A stretch of 64,000 nt of DNA from Tropicimonas sp. IMCC34043 (GTDB taxonomy: Bacteria; Pseudomonadota; Alphaproteobacteria; Rhodobacterales; Rhodobacteraceae): NCBI RefSeq assembly GCF_003390845.1, contig NZ_QMEK01000009.1:61216-125215 (forward strand), in the 5' to 3' direction. Of the stretch, positions 1-9,665 are shown piece after piece; the first letter of the stretch is position 1, and every line of letters begins with the position of its first letter. Below the pieces are notes generated by a model. The model worked only from the letters and a program-made list of their open reading frames with translations. It was not told the origin of the DNA and made no database searches. Both the position numbers and the translations under genes were made by a program.

Positions 1-294
1 CACGGGCACCGCCGCGTCGGCGCGCGCAAGCTCGGCAATCAGATCCGTGCCGGAGCCGTCGGGCAACCCCAGATCGACGATCGCCACCGAGGGGCGATAG
101 GTTGCAAGGTGACGCCGCGCCGAGGCGAGGCAGTCGGCCCGCCGCAGCCGGGCGCCGGAGCGCAGGCAGAGCAGCCGGAATGCCTCGCAGGCATAGCGGC
201 TGTCCTCGACCAGCAGGATCGTCAGGCCCTGCAGCGGGCGCTCGCGCGTCGGCCGGTGCTGGGGGGGAAGGGAAGCGAATTCTTCGTTCATCAT
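1..294 (-). CDS. Response regulator receiver-domain protein (C-terminus beyond window edge)
   Basis: Reading leftwards from tandem ATG codons at 294 and 291, the frame stays open to the window edge, giving about 97 residues. After a 20-residue lead comes a receiver fold: the acidic pair E29-D30 in ILLVED, and the phosphoacceptor D73 in the VAIVDLGLPDGSG stretch (numbering from 291). An AAAGGA ribosome site sits 6 nt before the second ATG, which favours 291. The conserved Thr and Lys of the receiver lie outside the window, so any output domain is unknown. It is divergent from the epimerase gene. Confidence 0.8.
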   Translation of the reverse strand, partial: MMNEEFASLPPQHRPTRERPLQGLTILLVEDSRYACEAFRLLCLRSGARLRRADCLASARRHLATYRPSVAIVDLGLPDGSGTDLIAELARADAAVPV

Positions 295-439
295 CCGTCC
301 TTTCTAGCTTTGCGTCAAATTTGCGGCGAATCAGGCTAACGGTCGGTAAACGGTCCATGCGTCGCACGAGGCGGCCTTGCCCAGCCCCTCCGACGGCGCG
401 ATAACCGCGCGCGAATGATCAGGCACAAGGAGCCCCAGC
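295..439. other. Divergent intergenic region
   Basis: This 145-base spacer separates the leftward response regulator from the rightward epimerase gene and must hold both promoters. An AAGGAG ribosome site for the epimerase lies near 427-432. I see no convincing operator or hairpin. Confidence 0.6.
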
Positions 440-844
440 ATGATCGGTCGTCTCAACCACGTCGCAATTGCCGTCCCCGATCTCGAGGCGGCCTCGGCGC
501 AATATCGCTCGACGCTCGGCGCCGAAGTGGGCGCGCCGCAGGACGAACCCGATCACGGGGTGACGGTTGTCTTCATTCAACTGCCCAATACCAAGATCGA
601 GTTGCTCTATCCGCTGGGCGAAAACTCTCCGATCACAGGCTTTCTGGAGAAAAACCCCTCGGGCGGCATCCATCACATGTGCTTCGAGGTCGACGATATC
701 CTCGCCGCTCGCGACAAGCTGAAGGCCGAGGGCGCACGGGTGCTGGGAAATGGCGAACCGAAGATCGGCGCCCACAAGAAGCCGGTCCTGTTCCTGCATC
801 CCAAGGATTTCAACGGCTGCCTGATCGAACTCGAGCAGGTCTGA
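440..844 (+). CDS. mce: Methylmalonyl-CoA epimerase
   Basis: 134 residues, the full length for this VOC/glyoxalase-fold enzyme. It interconverts (2R)- and (2S)-methylmalonyl-CoA in the propionyl-CoA to succinyl-CoA route. The two VOC halves are visible: LNHVAIAVPDL with metal ligand His7 near the start, then GGIHHMCFEVDD, and a C-terminal LIELEQV that supplies the acidic ligand. The ATG is 7 nt after AAGGAG. A DUF1467 gene follows after 3 nt, a pairing common in alphaproteobacteria. Other VOC enzymes are possible, but the HH and LIELE motifs favour the epimerase. Confidence 0.92.
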   Translation: MIGRLNHVAIAVPDLEAASAQYRSTLGAEVGAPQDEPDHGVTVVFIQLPNTKIELLYPLGENSPITGFLEKNPSGGIHHMCFEVDDILAARDKLKAEGARVLGNGEPKIGAHKKPVLFLHPKDFNGCLIELEQV

Positions 845-847
845 GCC

Positions 848-1312
848 ATGCCGATAGCTTCGGCCCTGGTCGTTCTGGCGGTCATCTGGTTTTTGGTGCT
901 GTTCATCGTGCTGCCGCTGCGGTTGAAAACGCAGCGCGAGGCAGGCGAGGTCGTACCGGGCACCCCGGTTTCCGCCCCGACCGATCCGCAGCTTGGGCGC
1001 AAGGCCAGGATCGTCACGCTGATCGCCCTGCCGATCTGGGCGATCATCTGTGCGATCATCATCAGCGGCGCCATCACGATCGACGATATCGACATATTCC
1101 ATCGCCACGGGATGGTGTCGACGGCGCCGCTGCCTGCCGCGAACGGGGTGGGCATGGCCGATCCTGCGGCGGTGTTCTGCATCGCACAGGGCGGCGAATT
1201 CCTGACCCGCGAGACCGAAGCGGGCAGCCAAGGACTATGCCGGCTGGCGGACGGGCAGGAGGTGGACGCGTGGGAGAATTTCCGCGCCAACCACCAGAGC
1301 AGGGGCGACTGA
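848..1312 (+). CDS. DUF1467 membrane protein with C-terminal DUF333-like segment
   Basis: 154 residues. The first 85 hold two membrane spans (about 6-24 and 57-75) flanking a basic loop, the layout of DUF1467 proteins that usually sit next to methylmalonyl-CoA epimerase. The last 50 residues (from ADPAAVFCIAQGG to DAWENFRAN) carry the Cys, QGG and DAWxxFR signatures of DUF333, a small module of putative hemolysin-like lipoproteins. The segment after the second span would be periplasmic. Function is unknown. It is probably translated with the epimerase (3-nt gap). The two-domain arrangement looks less usual than DUF1467 alone. Confidence 0.8.
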   Translation: MPIASALVVLAVIWFLVLFIVLPLRLKTQREAGEVVPGTPVSAPTDPQLGRKARIVTLIALPIWAIICAIIISGAITIDDIDIFHRHGMVSTAPLPAANGVGMADPAAVFCIAQGGEFLTRETEAGSQGLCRLADGQEVDAWENFRANHQSRGD

Positions 1313-1329
1313 CCGCCGGGCGGTGCGGT

Positions 1330-2034
1330 TCAGCCGCGCCGCGGCGTGCCGGATTCCAGCCGGTGATAGAGATGGGTGAAGGTCGCGGCGCCCAGGATCG
1401 GCACGAACAGGTTGAGGATCGGCACCGACAGCGGTGCCACCATCAGCACGCCCGCGAGCCAGATCTGCCCGGCGTGACGCCGTCGCGCCGCCCGGGCGCC
1501 GGCCGGGCCGACCCGGCGCAGTGCAACGAGTTGGAAGTATTCCCGCCCCAGCAGATAGCCGTTGACGACCCAGAACAGGATCGGCGCGAAGGGCCCGACG
1601 AAGAAATACAGGATCAGCGCCACCAGGTTGACCGCGATCACCACGCAGAGGAACCCGAGCGCATCGCGCAGGGTCACAACGAAGGGTGTGCCGGCAACCG
1701 GGGCGAGCCAGGGATAGTGCCGCGCCTCGACCGCCTCGGCCACATCGTCCAGGAAGATACCGGTGAAGGCCGCCGCGACCGGAACCATCAGGAACACCGA
1801 CAGCCCGAGAACCGCCAGCACCGAGGCGATCGAGGCCACCGCATCGAGATGGCCGAGCGACAGACCGAAGGGCAGGGCGACGCTGTCGGGCACCAGCCAC
1901 TCTACCAGCCAGACGAAGCCCGCCGTGACCGCGATGAGCAGCAACACGGTCAGCCCCAGCCCGAGCAGCAGCACCCGCAGGAACCGCCGGTCGGTCATCT
2001 GGCCGATGGCCTTCGCGAAATCCGACAGGATCAT
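1330..2034 (-). CDS. EI24/CysZ-like integral membrane protein
   Basis: 234 residues with at least four long hydrophobic segments (about 22-47, 66-92, 125-148, 192-215) and an internal YFFVGPFAPILFWVVNGYLLGREYFQ stretch, read here only as a position (about 143-168), typical of EI24-domain proteins. CysZ of this superfamily is a sulfate channel, but alphaproteobacterial members are mostly uncharacterised, so transport of sulfate is only a possibility. Its ATG overlaps by one base the TGA of the nitroreductase gene upstream, so the two are likely co-translated. Confidence 0.82.
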   Translation of the reverse strand: MILSDFAKAIGQMTDRRFLRVLLLGLGLTVLLLIAVTAGFVWLVEWLVPDSVALPFGLSLGHLDAVASIASVLAVLGLSVFLMVPVAAAFTGIFLDDVAEAVEARHYPWLAPVAGTPFVVTLRDALGFLCVVIAVNLVALILYFFVGPFAPILFWVVNGYLLGREYFQLVALRRVGPAGARAARRRHAGQIWLAGVLMVAPLSVPILNLFVPILGAATFTHLYHRLESGTPRRG

Positions 2035-2612
2035 CAGGCGCGTACCCATTCGGTGATCTGGTCGAGCATCGGCCGCGGCCGTTCGGGCGGGGCAATCGTC
2101 TCGGTGCCGATGTGCAGGAAGCCCGCAACGAATTCGTGCGGTTTCAGGTTCAGCCCGGCTTCCAGGAACGGTCGGTCGAAGGCGGGCCAGCCGCTGAGCC
2201 AGTTCGCCCCCCAGCCGGCCGCCAGCGCCGCGGCCAGCAGGCCGTAGCAGACGGCGCCCGCCGAAAGCACCTGTTCGATCTCGGGAACCTTGTCGGAGGG
2301 CTTCGGGCTTGCCACCACGGCGACCACGAGATCGGCATCGGCGAATTCGCGAACGGTCTTTTCGACCCGCTCGGGGTCGAGCGCCAGCGCGAGCCCGCGG
2401 TCGCGCACCTCGCCTGCCAGCCGTTCGAGTGCGGGCTTTTCGATTACCAGAAAGCGCCATGGCTCGAGCTTGCCGTGGTCGGGGGTGCGGGCGGCAATGG
2501 TCAGCAGAACCTGCAGGGCCTCGGCGTCGGGCACCGGACCCGCAAGCGTCCGTGCCGGACGCGAGCGGCGGGTCTGCATGAAATCGAGGGCGGCCTGGTT
2601 CGGATCGGGCAT
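2034..2612 (-). CDS. Nitroreductase family protein (YdjA-like)
   Basis: 192 residues, the size of the compact FMN-dependent YdjA/TdsD nitroreductases. The family's flavin-phosphate start is seen as MQTRRSRPARTL, followed by ARTPDHGKLEPWRF, and by the Gly/Ala-rich GLLAAALAAGWGANWLSG helix region. The C-terminus has the usual LHIGT segment. Such enzymes reduce nitro groups or quinones with NAD(P)H. The physiological substrate is unknown. A GGAAGGAA ribosome site precedes the ATG at 2612. It is the first gene of a two-gene leftward unit with the EI24-like gene. Confidence 0.9.
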   Translation of the reverse strand: MPDPNQAALDFMQTRRSRPARTLAGPVPDAEALQVLLTIAARTPDHGKLEPWRFLVIEKPALERLAGEVRDRGLALALDPERVEKTVREFADADLVVAVVASPKPSDKVPEIEQVLSAGAVCYGLLAAALAAGWGANWLSGWPAFDRPFLEAGLNLKPHEFVAGFLHIGTETIAPPERPRPMLDQITEWVRA

Positions 2613-2732
2613 GGGGGTTCCTTCCTGGTGTCGCCGCTTTATGTAGGCGGTGCGGCACGAATGCTCCAGATCGGATCTTCGGGGATGGCGTGCGGGCCGG
2701 AAGGTCAGGGGCGGAACGGCAAGGGGGCGGCG

Positions 2733-2990
2733 ATGGCACGGGCGGAACTGGCGGATATGGCAGTGCCAGGGGCAGAGATCGCGGTGCGGGTGACACCTAA
2801 GGCCTCGCGCAATGCGGTCGAGGCGGGCGAGGGCGGTCTTCGCGTCTATGTCACCACCGTGCCCGAGGGCGGCAAGGCCAACGAGGCGGTCAGAAAGCTG
2901 TTGGCGAAGGCACTTGGCATTGCAAAGACCCGCCTGGTGCTGGTGCGGGGCGAGACGGCACGCGACAAGGTGTTCCGGATCGAGGGCTGA
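2733..2990 (+). CDS. DUF167 (YggU) family protein
   Basis: 85 residues matching the small YggU/DUF167 fold: AVRVTPKASRNAV, LRVYVTTVPEGGKANEAV, and a Lys/Leu-rich LLAKALGI helix followed by VLVRGETARDKVFRI. The function of this conserved family is unknown. The ATG at 2733 follows a GGGGGCGG stretch. An upstream in-frame start is possible because the frame stays open. It converges on purK and is separated from it by the repeat-like intergenic element at 2995-3066. Confidence 0.85.
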   Translation: MARAELADMAVPGAEIAVRVTPKASRNAVEAGEGGLRVYVTTVPEGGKANEAVRKLLAKALGIAKTRLVLVRGETARDKVFRIEG

Positions 2991-2994
2991 GAGC

Positions 2995-3066
2995 ATAGTG
3001 GGGGCGCTGCCCCCGTCCCGGCGTGCCGCCGGGACTCCCCCGGGATATTTTTCGAACAGAAGAAGG
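2995..3066. repeat. Dispersed intergenic repeat, copy 1
   Basis: The spacer between DUF167 and purK holds a GC hairpin (GGGGGCGCTGCCCCC, about 3000-3014), a GCCGCCGGGACTCCCCCG stretch, and then GGATATTTTTCGAACAGAAGAAG at about 3043-3065, described here by position. The last part recurs almost identically at 39336-39359, there without the C before GAACAGAAGAAG. Neither copy lies in a gene. I recall similar GC-hairpin plus GGATATTTTT elements in other Rhodobacteraceae intergenic regions. Their role is unknown. Confidence 0.65.
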
Positions 3067-3067
3067 A

Positions 3068-4150
3068 TCAGGGAAGGGGCAGGGGTGTGACGTGGTTCAC
3101 ATGGCCCATCTTGCGGCCGGGGCGGACCTCGGCCTTGCCATAGAGGTGGAGGGCGAGGTTGGGGGTGGTGGCGAGTGCGGGCACGCGGTCCATGTCGTCG
3201 CCGATGAGGTTTTCCATCACGACGTCGGCATGGCGCCGGCCGTCGCCGAGGGGCCAGCCGGCGATGGCGCGGATGTGTTGCTCGAACTGGTCGACGACGC
3301 AGCCATTCTGGGTCCAGTGGCCGGAATTGTGCACCCGTGGCGCGATTTCGTTGACGACAAGGCCCTGCGGGGTGACGAAAAGCTCGACCCCGAGCACGCC
3401 GACATAATCGAGCGCGTTCAGGATCCGGCCCGCCAGCAGGATGGCATCGGTGCGCAGACTGGCCGGGATCGGTGCCGGGACAGTGGTGCGGCGCAGGATA
3501 CCGCCGTCGTGCAGGTTCGCGCCCGGATCGAAGCAGGCGACCTCGCCCGAAAGCCCGCGGGCGGCAATCACCGAGATCTCCATCGAGAAGTCGACCCAGC
3601 CTTCGAGCAGCGCCGGCGCGCCGGCCATCGCGGCAATGGCCTCTGCGGTCTGGTCCGCTGCCCTCAGCCGCACCTGGCCCTTGCCGTCATAGCCAAGCCT
3701 CCGGGTCTTGAGGATCGCAGGGCAGCCGAGGTCGGCGAGCGCCCTTTCGAGGTCGTCCCCGGTGTCGACCGGGGCGAAGGGCGCGGTGTTGAGCCCGAGG
3801 CCTTTCAGGAAGGTCTTTTCCTCCAGCCGGTCCTGGCTGATGGCAAGCGCCCGGCGGTTCGGGCGGATCGGTACCAGCGCCTCGATCCGGTCGAGCGACC
3901 GGGCGGGCACGTTCTCGAACTCGAAGGTCACGACGTCGACCGCGCGGGCGAAGGAGTCGAGCGCGGCCGTGTCATCGTAGGATGCCTGTGTCACCACCGC
4001 GGCGACATCGGCCGCGGGGGCGGCACCCGGTTCAAAGATGTGGCAGCGCAGCCCGAGCCGGGACGCGGCGACCGACAGCATCCGGCCGAGCTGTCCGCCG
4101 CCGAGGATCCCGATTGTGGCGCCGGCCGGCAGTGGCCTTGTCTCAGTCAT
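3068..4150 (-). CDS. purK: 5-(carboxyamino)imidazole ribonucleotide synthase
   Basis: 360 residues, the normal PurK length. It carboxylates AIR with ATP and bicarbonate in purine synthesis, handing the product to PurE. The N-terminal nucleotide-binding loop is [11 protein letters not shown] (about 14-24). An ATP-grasp core follows, with the conserved [17 protein letters not shown] and [14 protein letters not shown] motifs. The start at 4150 lies inside purE: the two genes overlap by 8 nt, so translation is probably coupled. A longer upstream frame was ignored because it lies wholly in purE. Confidence 0.95.
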   Translation of the reverse strand: MTETRPLPAGATIGILGGGQLGRMLSVAASRLGLRCHIFEPGAAPAADVAAVVTQASYDDTAALDSFARAVDVVTFEFENVPARSLDRIEALVPIRPNRRALAISQDRLEEKTFLKGLGLNTAPFAPVDTGDDLERALADLGCPAILKTRRLGYDGKGQVRLRAADQTAEAIAAMAGAPALLEGWVDFSMEISVIAARGLSGEVACFDPGANLHDGGILRRTTVPAPIPASLRTDAILLAGRILNALDYVGVLGVELFVTPQGLVVNEIAPRVHNSGHWTQNGCVVDQFEQHIRAIAGWPLGDGRRHADVVMENLIGDDMDRVPALATTPNLALHLYGKAEVRPGRKMGHVNHVTPLPLP

Positions 4151-4631
4151 CGCTCGGCACCTCGGGGATCGAGGCCGAAAGCGCGGCGCGCCAGGCGTCG
4201 AGCCGCGCGGCAAGGGCCGGGTCCTCGTTGGCGAGGATCGCAGCGGCCATCAGCCCGCCGTTTGCTGCGCCTGCCGCGCCGATTGCCATTGTGGCGACCG
4301 GAAACCCCTTGGGCATCTGGACGATGGAATAAAGCGAGTCGACGCCTGACAGGGCGCGGGTCTGCACCGGCACGCCGATCACCGGCACCCGCGTCTTCGA
4401 GGCCATCATGCCCGGCAGATGTGCGGCCCCCCCGGCGCCTGCGATGATTGCCTTCAGCCCGCGGGTGGCGGCGGTCCGGCCATAGTCCCACAGCCGGTCC
4501 GGGGTGCGATGCGCCGAGACGATGCGGGTCTCGAAGGGGATTTCCAGCGCTTCGAGGATCTCGGCGGCCTCGCGCATGGTGGCCCAGTCCGACTGGCTTC
4601 CCATGATGACGCCGACCTTGGGGTCTGACAT
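4143..4631 (-). CDS. purE: 5-(carboxyamino)imidazole ribonucleotide mutase
   Basis: 162 residues of class I PurE, which converts N5-CAIR to CAIR in purine synthesis. Diagnostic motifs are [10 protein letters not shown] near the start, the active-site [10 protein letters not shown], and [12 protein letters not shown]. The ATG at 4631 follows a strong AGGAGG with 7 nt spacing, which decides between it and an upstream in-frame start. It is first in the purE-purK unit. Confidence 0.96.
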   Translation of the reverse strand: MSDPKVGVIMGSQSDWATMREAAEILEALEIPFETRIVSAHRTPDRLWDYGRTAATRGLKAIIAGAGGAAHLPGMMASKTRVPVIGVPVQTRALSGVDSLYSIVQMPKGFPVATMAIGAAGAANGGLMAAAILANEDPALAARLDAWRAALSASIPEVPSDD

Positions 4632-4771
4632 GCGCGCTCCTCCTTGCTTTTTGGGGATTGACGGGCTCGGGCCGGTTGCCCGGGGCTTGCGGGGTGCGAC
4701 CGGCGGTATCCCGATGCGGTCGGGGGCGGACCATAGCAGCCCGGCAGTCGGTGGCAATCGGCGGTCGCGGG

Positions 4772-4990
4772 TCAGGCGATGATATCGGGGGTGATCTGGT
4801 CCTCGATCTGCGCGATGCGGTCCTTCAGCGCCAGCTTCTGTTTTTTCAGCCGGCGCAGGGTGAAGGTGTCGGCGGTGCCCGTTGCCTCGAGCGCATGGAT
4901 CGCATGGTCGAGATCGCGATGTTCGCGCGCCAGCACCTGATGCTGCACGCGCAAGACCTCCAGCAGATCCATTTCGGTCGGAGCGTTCAT
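4772..4990 (-). CDS. DUF465 (YdcH-like) small protein
   Basis: 72 residues, largely helical and charged, with the family pattern [15 protein letters not shown] and a C-terminal [20 protein letters not shown] coiled-coil-like helix. DUF465 proteins are small cytoplasmic proteins of unknown function. The ATG at 4990 is preferred over the longer open frame because homologues begin near here. It is read away from the hsp20 gene, and the region 4991-5155 must serve both. Confidence 0.85.
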   Translation of the reverse strand: MNAPTEMDLLEVLRVQHQVLAREHRDLDHAIHALEATGTADTFTLRRLKKQKLALKDRIAQIEDQITPDIIA

Positions 4991-5045
4991 GCCTGCCTGA
5001 TGTCGGTTTGGGTCGTCATTGTCCGGAACATACAGCCGGTGCTGC

Positions 5046-5073
5046 GCTGCGCAAAGGCTGAACCTTGCGCAGC
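5046..5073. promoter_or_regulatory. Stem-loop overlapping the hsp20 -35 region
   Basis: GCTGCGCAAAGG (5046-5057) pairs with CCTTGCGCAGC (5063-5073) across a 5-base loop with one bulged A. It lies between the divergent DUF465 and hsp20 genes. Its right arm contains the CTTG of the predicted heat-shock promoter. It could be an operator or a leader hairpin of the DUF465 transcript. Confidence 0.5.
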
Positions 5074-5093
5074 GCCGCGGCAGGACCCATATT
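5064..5093 (+). promoter_or_regulatory. Predicted RpoH (sigma-32) promoter of hsp20
   Basis: CTTGCGC at 5064-5070 and CCCATAT at 5086-5092 are separated by 15 bases. This fits the known sigma-32 pattern (CTTGAAA, 13-15 bases, CCCATNT), with the -10 half matching very well. Transcription would start near 5100, about 55 bases before the hsp20 ATG. This supports heat-shock control, but it is inferred from sequence only. Confidence 0.65.
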
Positions 5094-5155
5094 TTCATCG
5101 GGTGCCCGGGCTCGGGGCCCAGAATTGCATGGTCGCTTCGTGAAAGGACGTGCCG

Positions 5156-5569
5156 ATGACCAAACTAGCCTTGGGCGCTCACCCCTTCCTGCTGGGGTTC
5201 GAGCAGCTGGAGCGCCTCGTGGAACGCACCGCGAAAACGGGGAACGACGGCTATCCACCCTACAACATCGAACAATCCGGCGATCGCAGCTATCGCATCA
5301 CGCTGGCAGTGGCGGGCTTTGCCGAAACAGAGTTGTCGATCACGGTCGAGGACCGGCAACTGGTGATCCGCGGCCGCCAGTCCGAGGACGGCGATGGCAG
5401 GATCTTCCTGCACCGTGGCATCGCCGCGCGGCAGTTCCAGCGCAGTTTCGTGCTGGCCGACGGGGTCGAGGTGACCGGCGCGACAATGGAGAACGGGCTG
5501 CTGCACGTCGATCTGCGCAAGGCCGCCGCCGACACGGTCGTGCAGACGATTCGGATAAACCAGAGTTGA
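5156..5569 (+). CDS. Small heat-shock protein, Hsp20/IbpA family
   Basis: 137 residues with an N-terminal arm (YPPYNIE), an alpha-crystallin domain (about 40-125) and a C-terminal IRI motif of the I-x-I type that mediates oligomer contacts. These chaperones bind unfolding proteins without ATP. The start was set at the ATG at 5156, 7 nt after AAAGGA. An in-frame GTG at 5150 is too close to that site. A sigma-32-like promoter precedes it, and a DUF1150 gene follows 10 nt downstream, a standard alphaproteobacterial pair. Confidence 0.93.
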   Translation: MTKLALGAHPFLLGFEQLERLVERTAKTGNDGYPPYNIEQSGDRSYRITLAVAGFAETELSITVEDRQLVIRGRQSEDGDGRIFLHRGIAARQFQRSFVLADGVEVTGATMENGLLHVDLRKAAADTVVQTIRINQS

Positions 5570-5579
5570 GGATGAGCAG

Positions 5580-5816
5580 ATGAACAACGAACACGCCATT
5601 GGCGAAACCGCAGGCGAGGGCATCAATCCCATCGTCTATGTCCGTCCGGTCGATCGATCGGACCTTCCTGACGATATCCGGTCCCAGACCGAAGGGGTTG
5701 AGGATCTGTTCGCCGTGCACGATGCCGACGGGCAGCGCCTGGCGCTGGTCCGCGGCCGCAAGCTTGCCTTCCTGCTGGCGCGGCAGAACGACATGACCCC
5801 TGTCAACGTGCACTGA
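5580..5816 (+). CDS. DUF1150 family protein
   Basis: 78 residues with the DUF1150 pattern: IVYVRPVDRSDLP, then LFAVHDADGQRLALV, and a tail LARQNDMTPVNVH. These small acidic proteins of unknown function regularly follow hsp20 genes in alphaproteobacteria. Here the ATG lies 10 nt after the hsp20 stop, with GAGGATGAG as ribosome site, so it is very probably in the same heat-shock transcript. The VHDADGQ turn is the best-conserved part. Confidence 0.88.
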   Translation: MNNEHAIGETAGEGINPIVYVRPVDRSDLPDDIRSQTEGVEDLFAVHDADGQRLALVRGRKLAFLLARQNDMTPVNVH

Positions 5817-6052
5817 GCGGGTCCGGCGCAAAGCCGGGCTCGGCCCCCTTGTCTCGGACGAGAAACAGGGCCGGATGTTTGCCTTGTGATCCGGGACGGC
5901 AAGCGGCTTGGCGCTGAAACCGAGGCACAGGTCGCGGCCTCTGGCTTTTCCGGGGCGGTGGCCAGACGAAGGTCGGGCGAATGCGGGACGGTCGTCCGGT
6001 TCGGAGGGTGGCTTGGCGATGCGGCCGGCGTTCAGTGAAGGCCGCAAGAAAA
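5817..6052. other. Intergenic region, convergent
   Basis: About 240 bases between the DUF1150 stop and the sat-cysC terminator. Open frames here are short and low quality. I see no gene, repeat or RNA. Confidence 0.5.
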
Positions 6053-6077
6053 ACGCCCCGCCGAAGCGGCGGGGCGT
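6048..6077 (-). terminator. Rho-independent terminator of sat-cysC
   Basis: An 11-bp perfect stem (ACGCCCCGCCG / CGGCGGGGCGT, 6053-6077, loop of 3) is followed on the minus strand by TTTTTC. It lies 34 bases beyond the sat-cysC stop, in the right orientation for that gene. Confidence 0.85.
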
Positions 6078-6110
6078 CAGATCTGCTAACGCGCGATGTG
6101 CAGGCCGGGA

Positions 6111-7817
6111 TCAGGCGCCGATCAGGCCCATGCTTTCCAGCTTCAACAGCACCTGCTGGGCGCAATAGTCCACATCGACGGATTCGGTCTCGAGCCGCAG
6201 TTCGGGGTTCTCGGGCACGTCATAGGGATCCGAGATGCCGGTGAACTCCTTGATCTTGCCTTCGCGGGCAAGCTTGTAGAGCCCCTTGCGGTCACGCCGT
6301 TCGCATTCCTCGATCGTGGTCGCGACGTGGACCTCGACGAAGGCGCCATAGGCCTCGACCATCTCGCGGACGGCACGGCGGGTCGCTGCATAGGGCGCGA
6401 TCGGCGCACAGATCGCGATGCCGCCGTTCTTGGTGATCTCGGACGCGACATAGCCGATCCGCTTGATGTTGATGTCGCGGTGTTCCTTGCTGAAGCCAAG
6501 CTCGCTCGACAGATGCTTGCGCACCACATCGCCGTCGAGCAGCGTCACCGGACGGCCGCCCATTTCCATCAGCTTGACCATCAGCGCGTTGGCGACCGTC
6601 GACTTGCCCGAGCCCGAGAAGCCGGTGAAGAAGACGGTAAAGCCCTGATTGGCCCGCGGCGGCCGGGTCTTGCGCAGTTCGGCGACGACATCGGGGAACG
6701 AGAACCATTCGGGGATCTCGAGGCCCTCGGCCAGACGGCGGCGCAGTTCGGTGCCCGAGATATTGAGGACGGTCACGCCCTCTTCGATCTCGTCGGCGGG
6801 CTCGTACTGGGCGCGTTCCTGCACATAGACCATGTGTTTGAACGGCACCATCTCGATGCCCATCTCGGCCTCGTACTCCTTGAACATCTCCTGGGCGTCG
6901 TAGGGACCATAGAAGTCCTCGCCCTTGGAGTTGTTGCCGGGGCCGGCGTGGTCGCGCCCGACGATGAAATGGGTCACGCCATAGTTCTTGCGGATCAGCC
7001 CGTGCCACACCGCCTCGCGGGGGCCGGCCATGCGCATGGCAAGCGGCAGCAGGCTCATCGCCGTCGTCGCGGCCGGATACTTGTCCAGCACCGCCTCATA
7101 GCAGCGCACGCGGGTGAAGTGATCGACGTCGCCCGGCTTGGTCATGCCGACCACGGGGTGGATCAGCAGGTTGGCCTGCGCTTCCTTGGCGGCGCGGAAG
7201 GTCAGTTCCTGGTGGGCGCGGTGCAGCGGGTTGCGGGTCTGGAACGCCACGATCTTGCGCCAGCCCATCTTGCGGAAATAGGCGCGCAGCTCGTTCGGAG
7301 TGTCACGGCGGGCGCGGAAGTCATAGTGGATCGGCTGCTGGATGCCGGTCACCGGACCGCCCAGATAGACCGGGCCTGCGACGTTGTGCAGATAGTTGAC
7401 CGCAGGGTGGGCAAGGTCGTCGGCGCCAAAGACCTTCTCGGCCTCTTTCGCCTTGTTCGGGGTCCAGCTGTCGGTCACCGACATGATGGCAAGGATCACG
7501 CCTTCCTGGTCGCGCAGCGCAATGTCCTGACCGGGTTCGAGGCTGTCGGCGAAGGCCTGGCTCACGTCCAGCGTGATCGGCATCGGCCACAGCGTGCCGT
7601 CGGCAAGGCGAAGGTTCTCGACGACGCCGTCATAGTCCTCTTCGCTCAGGAAGCCCTTCAACGGGCTGAAACCGCCGTTCATCAGCAACTCGAGGTCGCA
7701 GATCTGGCGCGGCGTCAGGTCCCAGCTCGGCAGATCTCCAGCTTCGATCTTCAGCTTCTGGGCACTGTCGTACGAGACAAAGAGCTCCTGAATAGGAGCA
7801 AGGTTGGATTTCTGCAT
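6111..7817 (-). CDS. Bifunctional sulfate adenylyltransferase / adenylylsulfate kinase
   Basis: 568 residues that activate sulfate in two steps: ATP sulfurylase (about 1-385) then APS kinase (about 390-568). The sulfurylase part has RNPLHRAH (195-202) and GRDHAGPG (287-294). The kinase part has an intact P-loop GFSGSGKST (399-407), with DGDVVRKHLS shortly after and the ISDPYDVPENPEL tail. The product PAPS feeds assimilation or sulfation. The start at 7817 is chosen because homologues begin MxKxNLxPxxELYV-like; the frame upstream is open but not protein-like. It is a monocistronic leftward gene with its own terminator. Confidence 0.95.
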   Translation of the reverse strand: MQKSNLAPIQELFVSYDSAQKLKIEAGDLPSWDLTPRQICDLELLMNGGFSPLKGFLSEEDYDGVVENLRLADGTLWPMPITLDVSQAFADSLEPGQDIALRDQEGVILAIMSVTDSWTPNKAKEAEKVFGADDLAHPAVNYLHNVAGPVYLGGPVTGIQQPIHYDFRARRDTPNELRAYFRKMGWRKIVAFQTRNPLHRAHQELTFRAAKEAQANLLIHPVVGMTKPGDVDHFTRVRCYEAVLDKYPAATTAMSLLPLAMRMAGPREAVWHGLIRKNYGVTHFIVGRDHAGPGNNSKGEDFYGPYDAQEMFKEYEAEMGIEMVPFKHMVYVQERAQYEPADEIEEGVTVLNISGTELRRRLAEGLEIPEWFSFPDVVAELRKTRPPRANQGFTVFFTGFSGSGKSTVANALMVKLMEMGGRPVTLLDGDVVRKHLSSELGFSKEHRDINIKRIGYVASEITKNGGIAICAPIAPYAATRRAVREMVEAYGAFVEVHVATTIEECERRDRKGLYKLAREGKIKEFTGISDPYDVPENPELRLETESVDVDYCAQQVLLKLESMGLIGA

Positions 7818-8490
7818 CTGGACTCTCGATGTTCTTGCTTCATTCAAACACGCCGGCCTCCCCACCCGGACCGCGCAGTGCGGCTTTAGCCGGTGTGGTC
7901 CGATATGTGCAAGCGCTGACAGTGTCCGGGTCGGAGGTGAGGTGAAAAGGCCGCGTTGAGTTAAGGATTTAGCAGGCCGATAGGCTGATTTTCGCGTGTT
8001 TCGACCGTTCCTGAGGCAACGGAATGATGAGCGAGGCCGCAAAGTGATTGCCGCAAGGGGAACCGGAAGCGGCACCGTGGCCCGGAATGTTGCTGCAATG
8101 CAGCACGAAAGGGTCCCGGCTGCGGATGTCTCCGTCCGGTCGATCGGATCGCCGTTGCGCAGCAGGTTCGCGGCGCCAGAATCGAGGTCCCGGCGAAACA
8201 GGGTCAGACCCGCCATCGGCAGGTCGGTGCGGGAGGCAAAAAGGATGACGTCGACCGCAAGCGCGCGGCCCCTGTCACGGATCTGTCCCGTCGCCCCGGG
8301 TTCGCCTTTGCCGCGAAACTCCGTCCGGTCGACGGTCTGGTCCGTCGTGCCCGCGAAGTGTTTCGTCGCCGCGATGAAGCGCAAGCAGGGCCCTGCGCTT
8401 CACTTGCACGCTGCGGGACCGTATCGCGCGCCGGGCCGCCACCCCGCGCGCGGGGTGCGACCTCCGATTCCTCGGGTCAGTCCGCCCGGT
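7818..8490. other. Long region without a confident gene
   Basis: 673 bases lie between the sat-cysC start and the trxB stop. The minus frame of sat-cysC stays open to an ATG at 8384, but its composition (Arg/Thr/Ala rich, no recognisable domain) looks like chance openness in GC-rich DNA. TCCGTCCGGTCGA occurs twice (about 8129 and 8322). The sat-cysC promoter should lie within the first 200 bases. A decayed gene or a small RNA cannot be excluded. Confidence 0.5.
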
Positions 8491-9651
<1,161 letters not shown>

Positions 9652-9665
9652 TCAGGAGGCTGCAA

